A stretch of 64,000 nt of DNA from Mitsuaria sp. PDC51. GTDB lineage: Bacteria; Pseudomonadota; Gammaproteobacteria; Burkholderiales; Burkholderiaceae_C. The notes under the pieces were generated by a model that had not been told where the DNA came from, searched no databases, and saw nothing but the letters and a program-made list of their open reading frames with translations. Positions 17,576 through 28,319 of this stretch are shown here, piece after piece. Positions within the stretch are counted from its first letter, which is position 1. Each line of letters starts with the position of its first letter. A program made the position numbers and the translations under genes. The stretch spans positions 1 through 64,000 of the forward strand of contig NZ_FOZE01000002.1 in NCBI RefSeq assembly GCF_900113225.1, given 5' to 3'.

Positions 17576-18880
17576 CTAGCGCGCGATGTCCGGCGCGAGG
17601 GCGGCCTGGCGGTCGCCCTGCGCTTGCACCACGGCCAGGACGCTGTCGATCGCCGATCGCGACAGATCCCCGGCCGGTTCCCCGGCGAACTCCCGCGTCA
17701 TCTCTTCCGCGAGGCCCTGCGCATGCACGCGCAGGGCCTCGCTCATTCGCTTGAGCTCCAGCGCGAGCGCGCGGGGGGCGATGTCGGCGTCGCGGGCGAG
17801 CGCGGCCCACTCGTCGGCGCCGAAGGCCTGGGCGTCCGGCGCCCCGCCGGTGAGCCCGTGCGCCGGCGCCAGGCGCAGCCCGCCGTGGTCGACGAGGAAG
17901 CACACGTTGTCCAGCGAGGCCGGGCCGCTGCCGATGAGCTGACGGAACACGACCCAGCGCAGCAGCGAGCGGCTGTCGACCAGCGGCGTCGGGCTGTGCC
18001 GCAGCAGCGAGAACAGCGCCGGCAAGGACACCGCCGGCTGGTCCAGCGCCTGCCGGGCGTCGATCGCGTGCAGCCGCCGCACCCGGCCGTCGTCCAGCCG
18101 CTGGCGGTCGAAGCGCTCGACCAGCAGGAGCGGCTCCGGCACGCGGTGCAGCTGCACGGCGGCAACGTCCAGGCCCGCGCGCGCGGCCAGGCGCATGCAG
18201 AAATATTCGTTGAACGGCCGATCGGGCTCGTCAGGCGGCGCCGGCTTGAGCACATGCGTCGACGCCATCTGCGGCCCATCGACGAGGTACCAGCCGCCAT
18301 CCGGCTCGACGTACACCCCGAGCTTGTCGCGGCACCCCGGCAGCGCGCCGCGCACCTGCCCGTCCCACGCGGCCAGCGGCGACGCGTCCGGGTGGCGCAG
18401 GCGTTCGGACAGCTCCTCGCGCGCGATGAGCCGCTGCGATGGACCGGCGCTGCGCTCGCGCTGCGTGTCGACCAATCGGACCGCGCCCGCCAGGTCGTGC
18501 CCGAGCCGCCGCAGCGCGCCGACCCGGTCGTCCGCCGCCAGGCCGAGCGCCGTGAAGGTGGCGCGCCGGAGCGCCCCGTCCGGCAGCAGGCGGTCGAAGC
18601 AGCGCAGCACGGCGTCGTCCTGCGACTCGCTGCCCGGCCCGCCGCGCGCCGGCAAGGGCAGCGACGGCGCCAGCGGATACGCCAGGACCTCGGCGGTCCA
18701 GCGCGCCAGGTAGGCGAAGGACAAGCCCTGCGGCGAGCCCGGCTCGTCCGTTCCGACCGGGCGCAGCCACCCGATCTCATGCTCGTCGAGCCAGACCTCC
18801 AGCCCAGCCCGCCGCATGCCGACTCCCTCTCCCGCTTGCGGGAGAGGGAAGGGGTGAGGGCCAGCAGCCGTCGCGGTCAT
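17576..18880 (-). CDS. hipA: HipA-like kinase with degenerated catalytic residues
   Basis: HipA kinases phosphorylate glutamyl-tRNA synthetase and act as toxins neutralised by HipB. This 434-residue homologue keeps the fold markers: FDRLLPDG (N-terminal domain), GCRDKLGV, ATP-site Lys in STHVLKP (Lys212), NEYFCMRLA and LLVERFDR. The catalytic loop, normally GNTDxHxKN, reads GSGPASLDN (317-325), and the metal-binding PxYD reads APAHG (338-342). Both catalytic Asp residues are therefore absent, so kinase activity is unlikely. The ATG at 18880 overlaps the hipB stop (ATGA). Its first 21 codons come from a REP-like palindrome; MRRAGLEVWL at 18817 is the alternative start. Confidence 0.82.
   Translation of the reverse strand: MTATAAGPHPFPLPQAGEGVGMRRAGLEVWLDEHEIGWLRPVGTDEPGSPQGLSFAYLARWTAEVLAYPLAPSLPLPARGGPGSESQDDAVLRCFDRLLPDGALRRATFTALGLAADDRVGALRRLGHDLAGAVRLVDTQRERSAGPSQRLIAREELSERLRHPDASPLAAWDGQVRGALPGCRDKLGVYVEPDGGWYLVDGPQMASTHVLKPAPPDEPDRPFNEYFCMRLAARAGLDVAAVQLHRVPEPLLLVERFDRQRLDDGRVRRLHAIDARQALDQPAVSLPALFSLLRHSPTPLVDSRSLLRWVVFRQLIGSGPASLDNVCFLVDHGGLRLAPAHGLTGGAPDAQAFGADEWAALARDADIAPRALALELKRMSEALRVHAQGLAEEMTREFAGEPAGDLSRSAIDSVLAVVQAQGDRQAALAPDIAR
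18825..18848. repeat. REP-like palindrome at the 5' end of hipA
   Basis: CCCTCTCCCGC and its exact complement are separated by TT and followed by an AGGGGTGAGGG tail. This is the general form of a widespread proteobacterial REP sequence. It lies in frame within the first codons of hipA, encoding PFPLPQAGEG, between the hipB stop and the first conserved HipA residues. It could lower translation of hipA by forming a hairpin over the start region. Confidence 0.7.
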
Positions 18881-19197
18881 GCTCCCTCGTCAAGGTCGGA
18901 GAACTTCGAGTCGCGCGCGGTGCGGATCGCGCGCCGCACGACTTCCCGCTGCTGCGAGGGCACGGCGAAGAGGCTCACGCCCAGCGCTCTGGCGGCCTTG
19001 AGCACGGTGGACAGACTCACGCCGCCCTGGCCGGTCTCGATGTTGATCAGCGTCTGGCGCGACATGCCCAGCGCCTCGGCGGCCTCGACCAGCGGCAGGC
19101 GTGCCGTGGTCCGCGCGGCGCGCACGGCATTGCCGAGCGCGACCGCGTCTTCAATCATCGGATCGTCCGGGGGATCGATCGGTACGACAGTACGCAT
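18877..19197 (-). CDS. hipB: HipB-like XRE-family antitoxin/repressor
   Basis: A 106-residue protein with a central helix-turn-helix (about residues 22-75; EAAEALGMSRQTLINIETGQ is helix-turn-helix plus flank) followed by a basic tail. It is the predicted DNA-binding partner and autorepressor of hipBA. The start at 19197 is chosen for GGA 9 nt upstream and family length. Two GATTC-based inverted repeats upstream (19201-19212 and 19250-19269) are likely its operators. It overlaps hipA by 4 bp. Confidence 0.87.
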   Translation of the reverse strand: MRTVVPIDPPDDPMIEDAVALGNAVRAARTTARLPLVEAAEALGMSRQTLINIETGQGGVSLSTVLKAARALGVSLFAVPSQQREVVRRAIRTARDSKFSDLDEGA

Positions 19198-19200
19198 GGA

Positions 19201-19269
19201 GATTCCAGAATCAAAAACACAGTCATCGGATCTCCCTCCCGGCAATCGTGATTCCTGTTTGCTGGAATC
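19201..19269 (-). promoter_or_regulatory. hipBA operator region
   Basis: GATTCC-N8-GGAATC (19250-19269) is a perfect inverted repeat with the arm length and 8-bp spacing known for the E. coli HipB operator (TATCC-N8-GGATA), though the arm sequence differs. A second, compact repeat GATTC-CA-GAATC (19201-19212) abuts the hipB ribosome site. A clear -35/-10 pair was not identified between them. Confidence 0.6.
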
Positions 19270-19347
19270 TTTGATGCCCCGCGCATTCTGCGCTCATCCG
19301 GACAGCACGGCATCCCGCAGGGCATGCCGGCCGCCGGACGCCCCCGT

Positions 19348-21780
<2,433 letters not shown>

Positions 21781-21860
21781 CCAGCCATTGTAAGTTCCGG
21801 GCCGCACCGGCCGGTGACAGGAGACCGGTCCGGCCCGGAGGCTGGCATGATGCCGCCCCC

Positions 21861-22343
21861 ATGAAGCCCGAAAAGACCAAGACCGCGGCCACCAGCGCGG
21901 CCACCAGCGCGGCCAACAGCGCGGCGATCAAGGCGGCCAGCGGCGGGATCGCCGCTACCCCGTGCCCCTGCGGCAGCGGCCGCGGCTACGACGCCTGCTG
22001 CGGCGCGCTGCACCGCACCTTCGCCGAGACCGGCGCGCTCACCGCGCCGGATGCGCAGGCGCTGATGCGCTCGCGTTACACCGCCTACACGCTCGACCTG
22101 ATCGAGTACCTGCTGGCGACCTGGCACCCGGACACGCGGCCCGAGACCCTGGAGCGCGGCGAGCGCGACCTGAAGTGGCTGGGCCTGGAAGTGCGGCGGC
22201 ACAGCCGCCAGGACGCGGACCACGAGACGGTGGAGTTCGTCGCGCGCAGCAAGGTCGGCGGCCGCGCGCACCGGATGCACGAGATCAGCCGTTTCGTGCG
22301 GGTGCACGGCGCCTGGCTCTACCTGGACGGGCAGATCGACTGA
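21861..22343 (+). CDS. YchJ/UPF0225 family SEC-C motif protein
   Basis: Small protein of unknown function, 160 residues. An Ala/Ser/Thr-rich N-terminus (about 30 residues) is built from a 12-bp tandem repeat. It is followed by a zinc-binding CPCGSGRGYDACCG (SEC-C type) and the YchJ domain with RSRYTAY and FVARSK. It lies alone after the uvrD promoter region, divergent from it. Confidence 0.85.
   Translation: MKPEKTKTAATSAATSAANSAAIKAASGGIAATPCPCGSGRGYDACCGALHRTFAETGALTAPDAQALMRSRYTAYTLDLIEYLLATWHPDTRPETLERGERDLKWLGLEVRRHSRQDADHETVEFVARSKVGGRAHRMHEISRFVRVHGAWLYLDGQID
21885..21920 (+). repeat. Three tandem 12-bp repeats in the YchJ-family gene
   Basis: GCGGCCACCAGC, GCGGCCACCAGC and GCGGCCAACAGC run head to tail, encoding AATS-AATS-AANS in the disordered N-terminus. 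A multiple of three, so length changes by slippage would keep the frame. Confidence 0.85.
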
Positions 22344-22440
22344 CGACCCGGACCGCCGGCGCGCGACGCACCACGCCGCCCAGCGCCAGCAGCAACCGGT
22401 CCAGGAGGGAACGGTGACCGACGTGAAACTCCTGGGGCAT
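22285..22440 (-). CDS. Possible small protein (51 aa), unrecognised
   Basis: A short frame beginning MPQEFHVGHRSLLDRLLLAL with a good GGAG ribosome site 6-7 nt upstream, ending in an Arg-rich tail. It could be a small amphipathic or membrane-associated peptide. It overlaps the 3' end of the convergent YchJ-family gene by 59 bp, and the Arg-rich tail is what GC-rich antisense sequence also yields. The gap 22344-22634 otherwise shows no gene. Support is weak. Confidence 0.3.
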   Translation of the reverse strand: MPQEFHVGHRSLLDRLLLALGGVVRRAPAVRVVSRSARPGRARRRAPARNG

Positions 22441-22634
22441 GGTGGACTCCTGCTGGCTGCTGCTGACCGGATGGAAGCGCGCCGACGGGGCCGGCGACGC
22501 GAAATGCCTGCTGCGATGATGGGCAGGCGGCGTGACAGGATTTTGGCCAAGCCGCCTGTTGCCAGCCGCTCCCCCGAAACGGGGAACAGCGGGCAAAAAC
22601 GGCTCCATGCGTGCGCGTGCCGTCCCCTTCAGCC

Positions 22635-23363
22635 ATGACATCCCCTGATTCCCCCCTCCCCTCGCCGCCCACCGCGCCGCTGCGGCTCCTCCATCTGGAC
22701 GACCACCTCGCGGTGATCGACAAACCCGCCGGGCTGCTGGTGCATCGCACCGCGATCGACGCGCACGAGGAGGACGCCGCGCTGCAGCGCCTGCGCGACC
22801 AGCTCGGCCGACCGGTGTGGCCGGCGCACCGGCTCGATCGAGGCACCTCGGGCGTGCTCGTCTTCGCGCTCAGCGCCGCGGTGGCCAGCGCGCTGGGCCA
22901 GGCGCTCACGGAACGCCTCACGAGCAAGCGCTACCTCGCGCTGGTGCGCGGCTGGCCGACCGGCGACGCCGGCGTCGTCGACCACCCGCTCGCGCGCGAT
23001 CCGGAATTGCCGTCCGCAGGCCAGCCGCACCTGGAAGCGCAGACCGCCTGGTCCTGCGAGCGCCGCCTCGAGCTGCCGGTCGCCACCGACGCCCGCTTCC
23101 CCACCACGCGCCTGGCGCTGATGGCCTGCGAGCCGGTCCAGGGCCGGCGCCACCAGATCCGGCGCCACCTGAAGCACCTCGCGCATCCGATCGTCGGCGA
23201 TGCCAACCACGGCAAGGGGCCGCTGAATCGCGCGCTGGCGGCCCACTTCGGCCTGCAGCGGCTGTGGCTGCATGCGCAGCGCCTGGCGCTGACGCACCCG
23301 GTCAGCGGCGAGACGCTTCAACTGGAAGCCGAGCCCGGCCCGGAGTGGGCACCGTTCCTCTGA
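22635..23363 (+). CDS. RluA-family (TruC-like) tRNA/rRNA pseudouridine synthase
   Basis: Converts uridine to pseudouridine in RNA. The 242-residue protein has the family's catalytic motif HRLDRGTSG (about residues 60-68, catalytic Asp), plus VIDKPAGLLVHR near the N-terminus and QGRRHQIRRHLKHLAHPI in the middle. It lacks an S4 domain, and the length and pattern fit TruC (tRNA position 65). The start at 22635 was chosen because homology begins soon after. Confidence 0.88.
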   Translation: MTSPDSPLPSPPTAPLRLLHLDDHLAVIDKPAGLLVHRTAIDAHEEDAALQRLRDQLGRPVWPAHRLDRGTSGVLVFALSAAVASALGQALTERLTSKRYLALVRGWPTGDAGVVDHPLARDPELPSAGQPHLEAQTAWSCERRLELPVATDARFPTTRLALMACEPVQGRRHQIRRHLKHLAHPIVGDANHGKGPLNRALAAHFGLQRLWLHAQRLALTHPVSGETLQLEAEPGPEWAPFL

Positions 23364-23396
23364 GGGGCGCCCAGGCGTGGGGCGCCGACTCCCCGC

Positions 23397-24479
23397 TCAG
23401 CCGAAGCGCACCGCGTAGATCGGCGGCAGGTGCGCCGACACCAGCTGCCAGCGGTCGCCGGCGTCCTCGGTCGCCCAGAGGTTGCCGGTCGTGCTGCCCA
23501 TCAGCAGCCGCTGGCCGTCGTCATGCGCGGCCAGCCCGTGGCGGTAGATCAGGTCGTAGCAATGCGATTGCGGCAAGCCTTGCCGCAGCGTCTCGAAAGT
23601 CTTTCCGCCATCGCGCGTGCGATTGACCACCAGCGCGCCGTCCACCGGCAACCGCTTCTCATCCTTCACGCCGGGCACGAACCACGCAGTGTCGGCATCG
23701 CCCGCGTGGGCGGCGACCGCGAAGCCGAAGCCGGACAGCGGCGGCTTGATCTCCCCCCAATGCGCGCCCCCGTCCACCGAGCGCCACACCCCGTTGTGGT
23801 GCTGGCACCAGAGCACGTCCGGGTCCGCCGCGCTGGCGACGATGCGATGCGGATCCTGCGTGTTCTCCTCGCCCTGCTGCTCCGGCGGCATGAAGTCGGC
23901 GCGCATGCCCTTGGCGCTGATGCGCCAGGTCGCGCCGCCGTCCTCGCTGCGCCAGGCGCCGCCGCAGGAGATGCCCAGCAGCAGCCGCCTGGGATCGCGC
24001 GGATCGACGTTGATCGAATGGATGCCCGGTGCGTCGTAGCCGCCGCCGAACCAGCCCAGCCGCTCGGGCATGTGCCAGAGCGCGTCGATCAGTCGCCAGG
24101 TTTCGCCCTGGTCGTCGCTGACGAACAGCGCGCCCGGGATCGTGCCGGCCCAAAGCCGGCCGTCGCCGCCGCGCTCCAGCGCCCAGATCTGCTGCAGCTT
24201 CCAGGCCGGCCCCTCGGCGCCCTCGGGCTGCTCGGGAAAGGCCGGCGCGGCCAGTTCCCGCCAGGTGGCGCCGCCGTCGTCCGACGCCTGCAGCTTGCAG
24301 CCGAAATGGCCGAGGTTCAGCGCCGCGAACATGCGTCCTCCCCCGACCGGCGGGGGCAACACCATGCTGACGGGATCCCCCACGAAGCTGTGGCGCCCGA
24401 TCGACCAACCGCCCAAGGCGGGGTCGTGCCGAAGTTCGAACAGGCCCTTACGCGTGGCGGCCCAGGCGGTGGTGATCAT
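23397..24479 (-). CDS. BNR/sortilin-like beta-propeller protein (exo-alpha-sialidase-like annotation)
   Basis: A 360-residue protein made of repeated Asp-box blades (SDDGGATWREL, SDDQGETWRLI, SEDGGATWRIS, SVDGGAHWGEI, TRDGGKTFETL, TEDAGDRWQLV). It therefore folds as a beta-propeller of the BNR/YCF48 class. No signal peptide is seen, so it is cytoplasmic. A glycosidase function is not supported by any catalytic motif. The start at 24479 has GGAG 7 nt upstream. The next gene upstream (87 bp away, same strand) encodes a MoaD/ThiS-like protein; the pair looks like one operon. Confidence 0.8.
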   Translation of the reverse strand: MITTAWAATRKGLFELRHDPALGGWSIGRHSFVGDPVSMVLPPPVGGGRMFAALNLGHFGCKLQASDDGGATWRELAAPAFPEQPEGAEGPAWKLQQIWALERGGDGRLWAGTIPGALFVSDDQGETWRLIDALWHMPERLGWFGGGYDAPGIHSINVDPRDPRRLLLGISCGGAWRSEDGGATWRISAKGMRADFMPPEQQGEENTQDPHRIVASAADPDVLWCQHHNGVWRSVDGGAHWGEIKPPLSGFGFAVAAHAGDADTAWFVPGVKDEKRLPVDGALVVNRTRDGGKTFETLRQGLPQSHCYDLIYRHGLAAHDDGQRLLMGSTTGNLWATEDAGDRWQLVSAHLPPIYAVRFG

Positions 24480-24566
24480 CGGTGTCTCCTTGCAATGGCT
24501 GGCGTCACCCGTGACGACGTTCGAGCGGCGCGGTTCTCGACAGCGCCGCATCCGCGGCCCCTGGGG

Positions 24567-24836
24567 CTATCCCCCGGACAGGGCCTGCAGCACATAGACC
24601 TTGGACTGCGCGGTCAGCGCGTCCGTCAGCCCGAGGCGGTCCTGGGCGCGGTGGCCATCGATGAAGACGGCCACATGGGTGCGCAGATGGCCCTGGTCGT
24701 CCAGGATGTAGCCGCGCAGGCGGGGATTCCGGTCGAAGGCCCGGGCCAGCGCCTCGCCCAGTGTGCGGGCGTCGCAGTCCAGCTTCGGCGTATCGACGTA
24801 GCGGTGCAGTTGGGCGGTGAATTCGACGTGGGCCAT
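24567..24836 (-). CDS. MoaD/ThiS-family ubiquitin-fold sulfur-carrier-like protein
   Basis: An 89-residue beta-grasp protein ending in an exposed Gly-Gly (VYVLQALSGG), the feature by which MoaD, ThiS and their relatives are adenylated and thiocarboxylated. RTHVAVFIDG is the conserved family centre. No E1-like (MoeB/ThiF), MoaE or ThiG gene is nearby. It is first in a two-gene unit with the beta-propeller protein, so a dedicated role with that protein rather than molybdopterin or thiamine synthesis seems likely, but this is inference. Confidence 0.85.
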   Translation of the reverse strand: MAHVEFTAQLHRYVDTPKLDCDARTLGEALARAFDRNPRLRGYILDDQGHLRTHVAVFIDGHRAQDRLGLTDALTAQSKVYVLQALSGG

Positions 24837-24969
24837 GGTCGGCGATCCTGCGACGAAGCGGGTCGCAAGAAAAGAGGGGCGACCAGGGACGACGAACGGG
24901 CGCTCGTCCCTTCGACAACGCGGGCCGGTCGGCTTGGGCAGAATCGCGGGCCCTCCCGGCCAGCCCGCC

Positions 24970-25875
24970 ATGACCAACGACACCTCGACCGCCACCGACC
25001 GCGCCCATGCCCGCACCGGCATGCTCTACGCCGCGCTCGCCTACATCGCCTGGGGCCTGTTCCCGCTGTACTTCAAGCGCCTGAGCGAGGTGAACGCGCT
25101 CGAGGTCATCGCGCATCGGACGGTCTGGTCGCTGGTGTTCGTGGCGCTGGTGCTGGCCGGCCTGCGGCGCTGGGCATGGCTGCGACCGGTGCTGCGATCG
25201 CCGCGGCTGCTCGCGACCTGCGCGCTGTCGGCGCTGCTGCTGTCGAGCAACTGGCTGGTGTACGTGTGGGCGGTGCAGCACGGCCATGTGGTCGAGGCCA
25301 GCCTGGGCTACTTCATCAACCCGCTGGTCAACGTGATGTTGGGATTCGTGTTCCTGCGCGAGCGGCTGCGGCCGGTGCAATGGCTGGCGATCGGCCTGGC
25401 CGCGGCCGGCGTGGTCTGGCTGACGGTGACCGCAGGGCGGCTGCCGTGGATTGCGCTGGTGCTCGCGCTGAGCTTCGGTTTCTACGGGCTGATGCGCAAG
25501 ACGGCGCAGCTGGGCGCGCTGGAGGGGCTGACGCTGGAGACGCTGATCCTGTCGCCCTTCGCCGCCGGGGCGCTGATCTACTGGACGGTGCAGGGCAGCA
25601 GCGCCTTTGCCAGCGGCGATGCCGGCCAGGCGGCCTGGCTGCTGCTGGCCGGACCGCTCACCGCCATCCCGCTGCTGCTGTTCGCCGCCGGCGCGCGGCG
25701 CATCACGCTGACGACCCTCGGACTGGTGCAATACCTGTCGCCGACGATCCAGTTCCTGCTGGGCGTGTGGCTCTATCACGAGCCGCTCGCGGGCGCGCGG
25801 CTGGCGGGCTTCGCGTTGATCTGGTCGGCGCTCGCGGTCTACAGCGCGGAGAGTCTGTGGCGGAGTCGGCGCTAG
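24970..25875 (+). CDS. rarD: RarD-type EamA permease
   Basis: Ten-helix drug/metabolite transporter of the RarD family, 301 residues. Typical family features are YIAWGLFPLYFK near residue 30, HRTVWSL and GYFINPLVNVMLG. RarD was named for chloramphenicol resistance in Pseudomonas, but the natural substrate is unknown. The start at 24970 is the only ATG shortly before the first helix. Divergent from the MoaD-like gene. Confidence 0.9.
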   Translation: MTNDTSTATDRAHARTGMLYAALAYIAWGLFPLYFKRLSEVNALEVIAHRTVWSLVFVALVLAGLRRWAWLRPVLRSPRLLATCALSALLLSSNWLVYVWAVQHGHVVEASLGYFINPLVNVMLGFVFLRERLRPVQWLAIGLAAAGVVWLTVTAGRLPWIALVLALSFGFYGLMRKTAQLGALEGLTLETLILSPFAAGALIYWTVQGSSAFASGDAGQAAWLLLAGPLTAIPLLLFAAGARRITLTTLGLVQYLSPTIQFLLGVWLYHEPLAGARLAGFALIWSALAVYSAESLWRSRR

Positions 25876-25909
25876 GCCACGGTTACTGGCTGGCTCACCC
25901 CCAAACGAC

Positions 25910-25952
25910 TGACGCCCCGTCAGGGGCGTCAGCAGAGAGACAGCGGCTCTCT
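25910..25952. terminator. Two hairpins between convergent rarD and ahpF
   Basis: TGACGCCCC-GTCA-GGGGCGTCA (25910-25931) is a 9-bp stem. It is followed by AGAGAG paired with CTCTCT (25935-25952). They fill the space between the rarD stop and the ahpF stop and could terminate both units. No strong T run follows the first hairpin. Confidence 0.6.
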
Positions 25953-25954
25953 CG

Positions 25955-27508
25955 TCAGTTGCGGATCAGATGGTCGAACGCGCTGAGCGCGGCCTTCGCG
26001 CCGTCGCCGGCGGCGATGATGATCTGCTTGTACGGCACCGTCGTCGCATCACCCGCCGCGAACACGCCCGGCACCGAGGTCTGGCCCTTGGCGTCGACGA
26101 TGATCTCGCCGTGCTTGGACAGCTCCACCGTGCCGCGCAGCCATTCGGTGTTGGGCACCAGGCCGATCTGCACGAACACGCCTTCCAGTTCGATGCGCCG
26201 GGCTTCGCCGGTGGCGCGATCGGTGTAGTTCAGGCCGTCGAGCTTGCCGGCCGTGCCGGTGAACTCGGTCGTCTGCGCCTGCGTCAGGATCACCACGTTG
26301 GGCAGGCTTTCCAGCTTCTTGACCAGCACCGCATCGGCGCGCAGCGCGTCGCCGAATTCCAGCAGCGTCACGTGGGACACGATGCCGGCCAGGTCGATCG
26401 CCGCCTCGACGCCGGAGTTGCCGCCGCCGATCACCGCCACCCGCTTGCCCTTGAACAGCGGACCGTCACAGTGCGGGCAGTAGGCCACGCCCTTGTTCTT
26501 GTATTCCTGCTCGCCGGGCACGTTGACATTGCGCCAGCGGGCGCCCGTGGAAATGATGACCGTCCTGCTCTTGAGCGACCCGCCATTGGCCAGCTGCACC
26601 TCGACCAGGCCGCCCGGCGTCGTCGCCGGCACCAGCTTGTCGGCGCGCTGCAGGTTCATCACGTCGACGCCGTAATCCTTGACGTGCGACTCCAGCGCCA
26701 TCGAGAACTTCGGGCCGTCGGTCGACAGCACGGAGATGTAGTTTTCGATCGCCAGCGTGTCGTTGACCTGGCCGCCGAAGCGCTCGGCCGCGATACCGGT
26801 ACGGATGCCCTTGCGGGCGGCATACACCGCCGCCGCGGCGCCAGCGGGGCCGCCGCCGACGATCAGCACGTCGTACGGGTCCTTGGCCGACAGCTTGGCG
26901 GCGTCCTTGGCCGCCGCACCGGTGTCCAGCTTCGCGGCGATCTCCTCGACCGTCATGCGGCCCGAGCCGAACTCCTGGCCGTTCAGGTAGACCGTCGGGA
27001 CAGCCATGATCTCGCGGGCATTGACCTCGTCCTGGAACAGCGCGCCGTCGACGATCACCGTCTTGATGCGCGGATTCAGCACCGACATCAGCGACAGCGC
27101 CTGCACGACGTCCGGGCAGTTGTGGCAGGTCAGGGACATGTAGACCTCGAAGGCGTAGTCGCCGTCCAGGCCCTGGATCTGGTCGATCACGGACTGCTCG
27201 ACCTTGGGCGGATGGCCGCCGGTCCACAGCAGCGCCAGCACCAGCGAGGTGAACTCATGGCCCAGCGGGATGCCGGCGAAACGCAGGCTCTGCTCGGTGC
27301 CCGTGCGCTTGAGGCTGAACGAGGGCTTGCGCGCATCGTTGCCGTCCAGGCGCAGCGTGATCTTGTCGGACATCGCGGCGATGTCCTGAAGCAGTTGCTT
27401 CAGCTCGGCGGAGCTCGCGAAGTCGCTCAAGGAGGCTTCGATCTCGAACGGCAGCGTCACCCGCTCCAGGTAGGCCTTGAGCTGCGCCTTCAGGTTGTCG
27501 TCCAACAT
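25955..27508 (-). CDS. ahpF: Alkyl hydroperoxide reductase flavoprotein subunit
   Basis: FAD/NADH disulfide reductase that recycles AhpC. The 517-residue protein has an N-terminal double-thioredoxin domain with the CHNC redox pair, then a FAD site ([16 protein letters not shown]), the active-site CPHCDG and an NAD(P)H site ([12 protein letters not shown]). Full length. It lies downstream of ahpC on the same strand, but a 206-bp gap separates them and it may have its own promoter. Confidence 0.96.
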   Translation of the reverse strand: MLDDNLKAQLKAYLERVTLPFEIEASLSDFASSAELKQLLQDIAAMSDKITLRLDGNDARKPSFSLKRTGTEQSLRFAGIPLGHEFTSLVLALLWTGGHPPKVEQSVIDQIQGLDGDYAFEVYMSLTCHNCPDVVQALSLMSVLNPRIKTVIVDGALFQDEVNAREIMAVPTVYLNGQEFGSGRMTVEEIAAKLDTGAAAKDAAKLSAKDPYDVLIVGGGPAGAAAAVYAARKGIRTGIAAERFGGQVNDTLAIENYISVLSTDGPKFSMALESHVKDYGVDVMNLQRADKLVPATTPGGLVEVQLANGGSLKSRTVIISTGARWRNVNVPGEQEYKNKGVAYCPHCDGPLFKGKRVAVIGGGNSGVEAAIDLAGIVSHVTLLEFGDALRADAVLVKKLESLPNVVILTQAQTTEFTGTAGKLDGLNYTDRATGEARRIELEGVFVQIGLVPNTEWLRGTVELSKHGEIIVDAKGQTSVPGVFAAGDATTVPYKQIIIAAGDGAKAALSAFDHLIRN

Positions 27509-27714
27509 CGTTGCTTCCTTTCAAATTGCTTCAAGCGACTTCGAGAACTGGCCCCCCTTGCAGGTTGAAGGGGCGGCCGAACGCCGTCCCGCGGACCGAC
27601 GGGGTCCACGAGCGACGCTTCTGCAGTGAGGGGGAGAGGAAAGTCCTCATCCGGGTCACCGGTCGGGGGAAGGTCCTTCCTTGGAAGGACGCTTCACCCC
27701 TGTGGGCGAGATCC

Positions 27715-28278
27715 TCAGATCTTGCCGACCAGGTCCAGCGACGGGGCGATGGTCTTGTCGCCTTCGTTCCACTTGGCCGGGCAGACCTGGCCCGGGTTCT
27801 TGGCGACGTACTGGGCAGCCTTGAGCTTGCGCAGGGTCTCCTTGACGTCGCGGGCGATGGCGTTGTCATGCACTTCCAGGGTCTTGATCACGCCTTCCGG
27901 GTTGATCACGAAGGTGCCGCGCAGCGCCAGGCCTTCTTCCGGGATGTGCACGCCGAAGGCGTTGGTCAGCGCGTGGGTCGGGTCGCCGACCAGCGGGAAC
28001 TTGGCCTTGCCGACGGCCGGCGAGGTCTCGTGCCACACCTTGTGCGAGAAGTGCGTGTCGGTGGTGACGATGTAGACCTCGGCGCCCAGCTTCTGGAACT
28101 CGCCATAGTTGTCGGCGGCGTCTTCGACTTCGGTCGGGCAGTTGAAGGTGAAGGCGGCCGGCATGAAGATCAGCACGGACCACTTGCCCTTGAGCGACTC
28201 TTCCGTGACCTCGATGAACTTGCCGTTGTGGAACGCTTGGGCCTTGAAGGGTTGGACTTGGGTGTTGATCAGGGACAT
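27715..28278 (-). CDS. ahpC: Alkyl hydroperoxide reductase peroxiredoxin subunit
   Basis: Typical 2-Cys peroxiredoxin reducing hydrogen and organic peroxides, 187 residues. The peroxidatic Cys is in FTFNCPTE (about residue 47) and the resolving Cys in GQVCPAKW (about 166). The start at 28278 (MSLINTQVQPF) is the universal AhpC start; the frame's upstream extension has no homology. The upstream region holds spaced CTAT/ATAG elements that may belong to a peroxide-responsive regulator. Confidence 0.97.
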   Translation of the reverse strand: MSLINTQVQPFKAQAFHNGKFIEVTEESLKGKWSVLIFMPAAFTFNCPTEVEDAADNYGEFQKLGAEVYIVTTDTHFSHKVWHETSPAVGKAKFPLVGDPTHALTNAFGVHIPEEGLALRGTFVINPEGVIKTLEVHDNAIARDVKETLRKLKAAQYVAKNPGQVCPAKWNEGDKTIAPSLDLVGKI

Positions 28279-28319
28279 TGCTTGGTCTCTCGAGTCAGGG
28301 TTGATGGGATGGACGGAAT

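Noticed and set aside
18620-18660. Second REP insertion within hipA (LPLPARGGPGSES)
   Set aside because: The translation resembles REP-encoded text, but HipA N-domains normally have SxSLPL here and no palindrome is present.
25041-26228. Plus-strand frame of 932 codons spanning 23430-26228
   Set aside because: It runs across three genes on both strands and has the composition of shadow sequence; no domain recognised.
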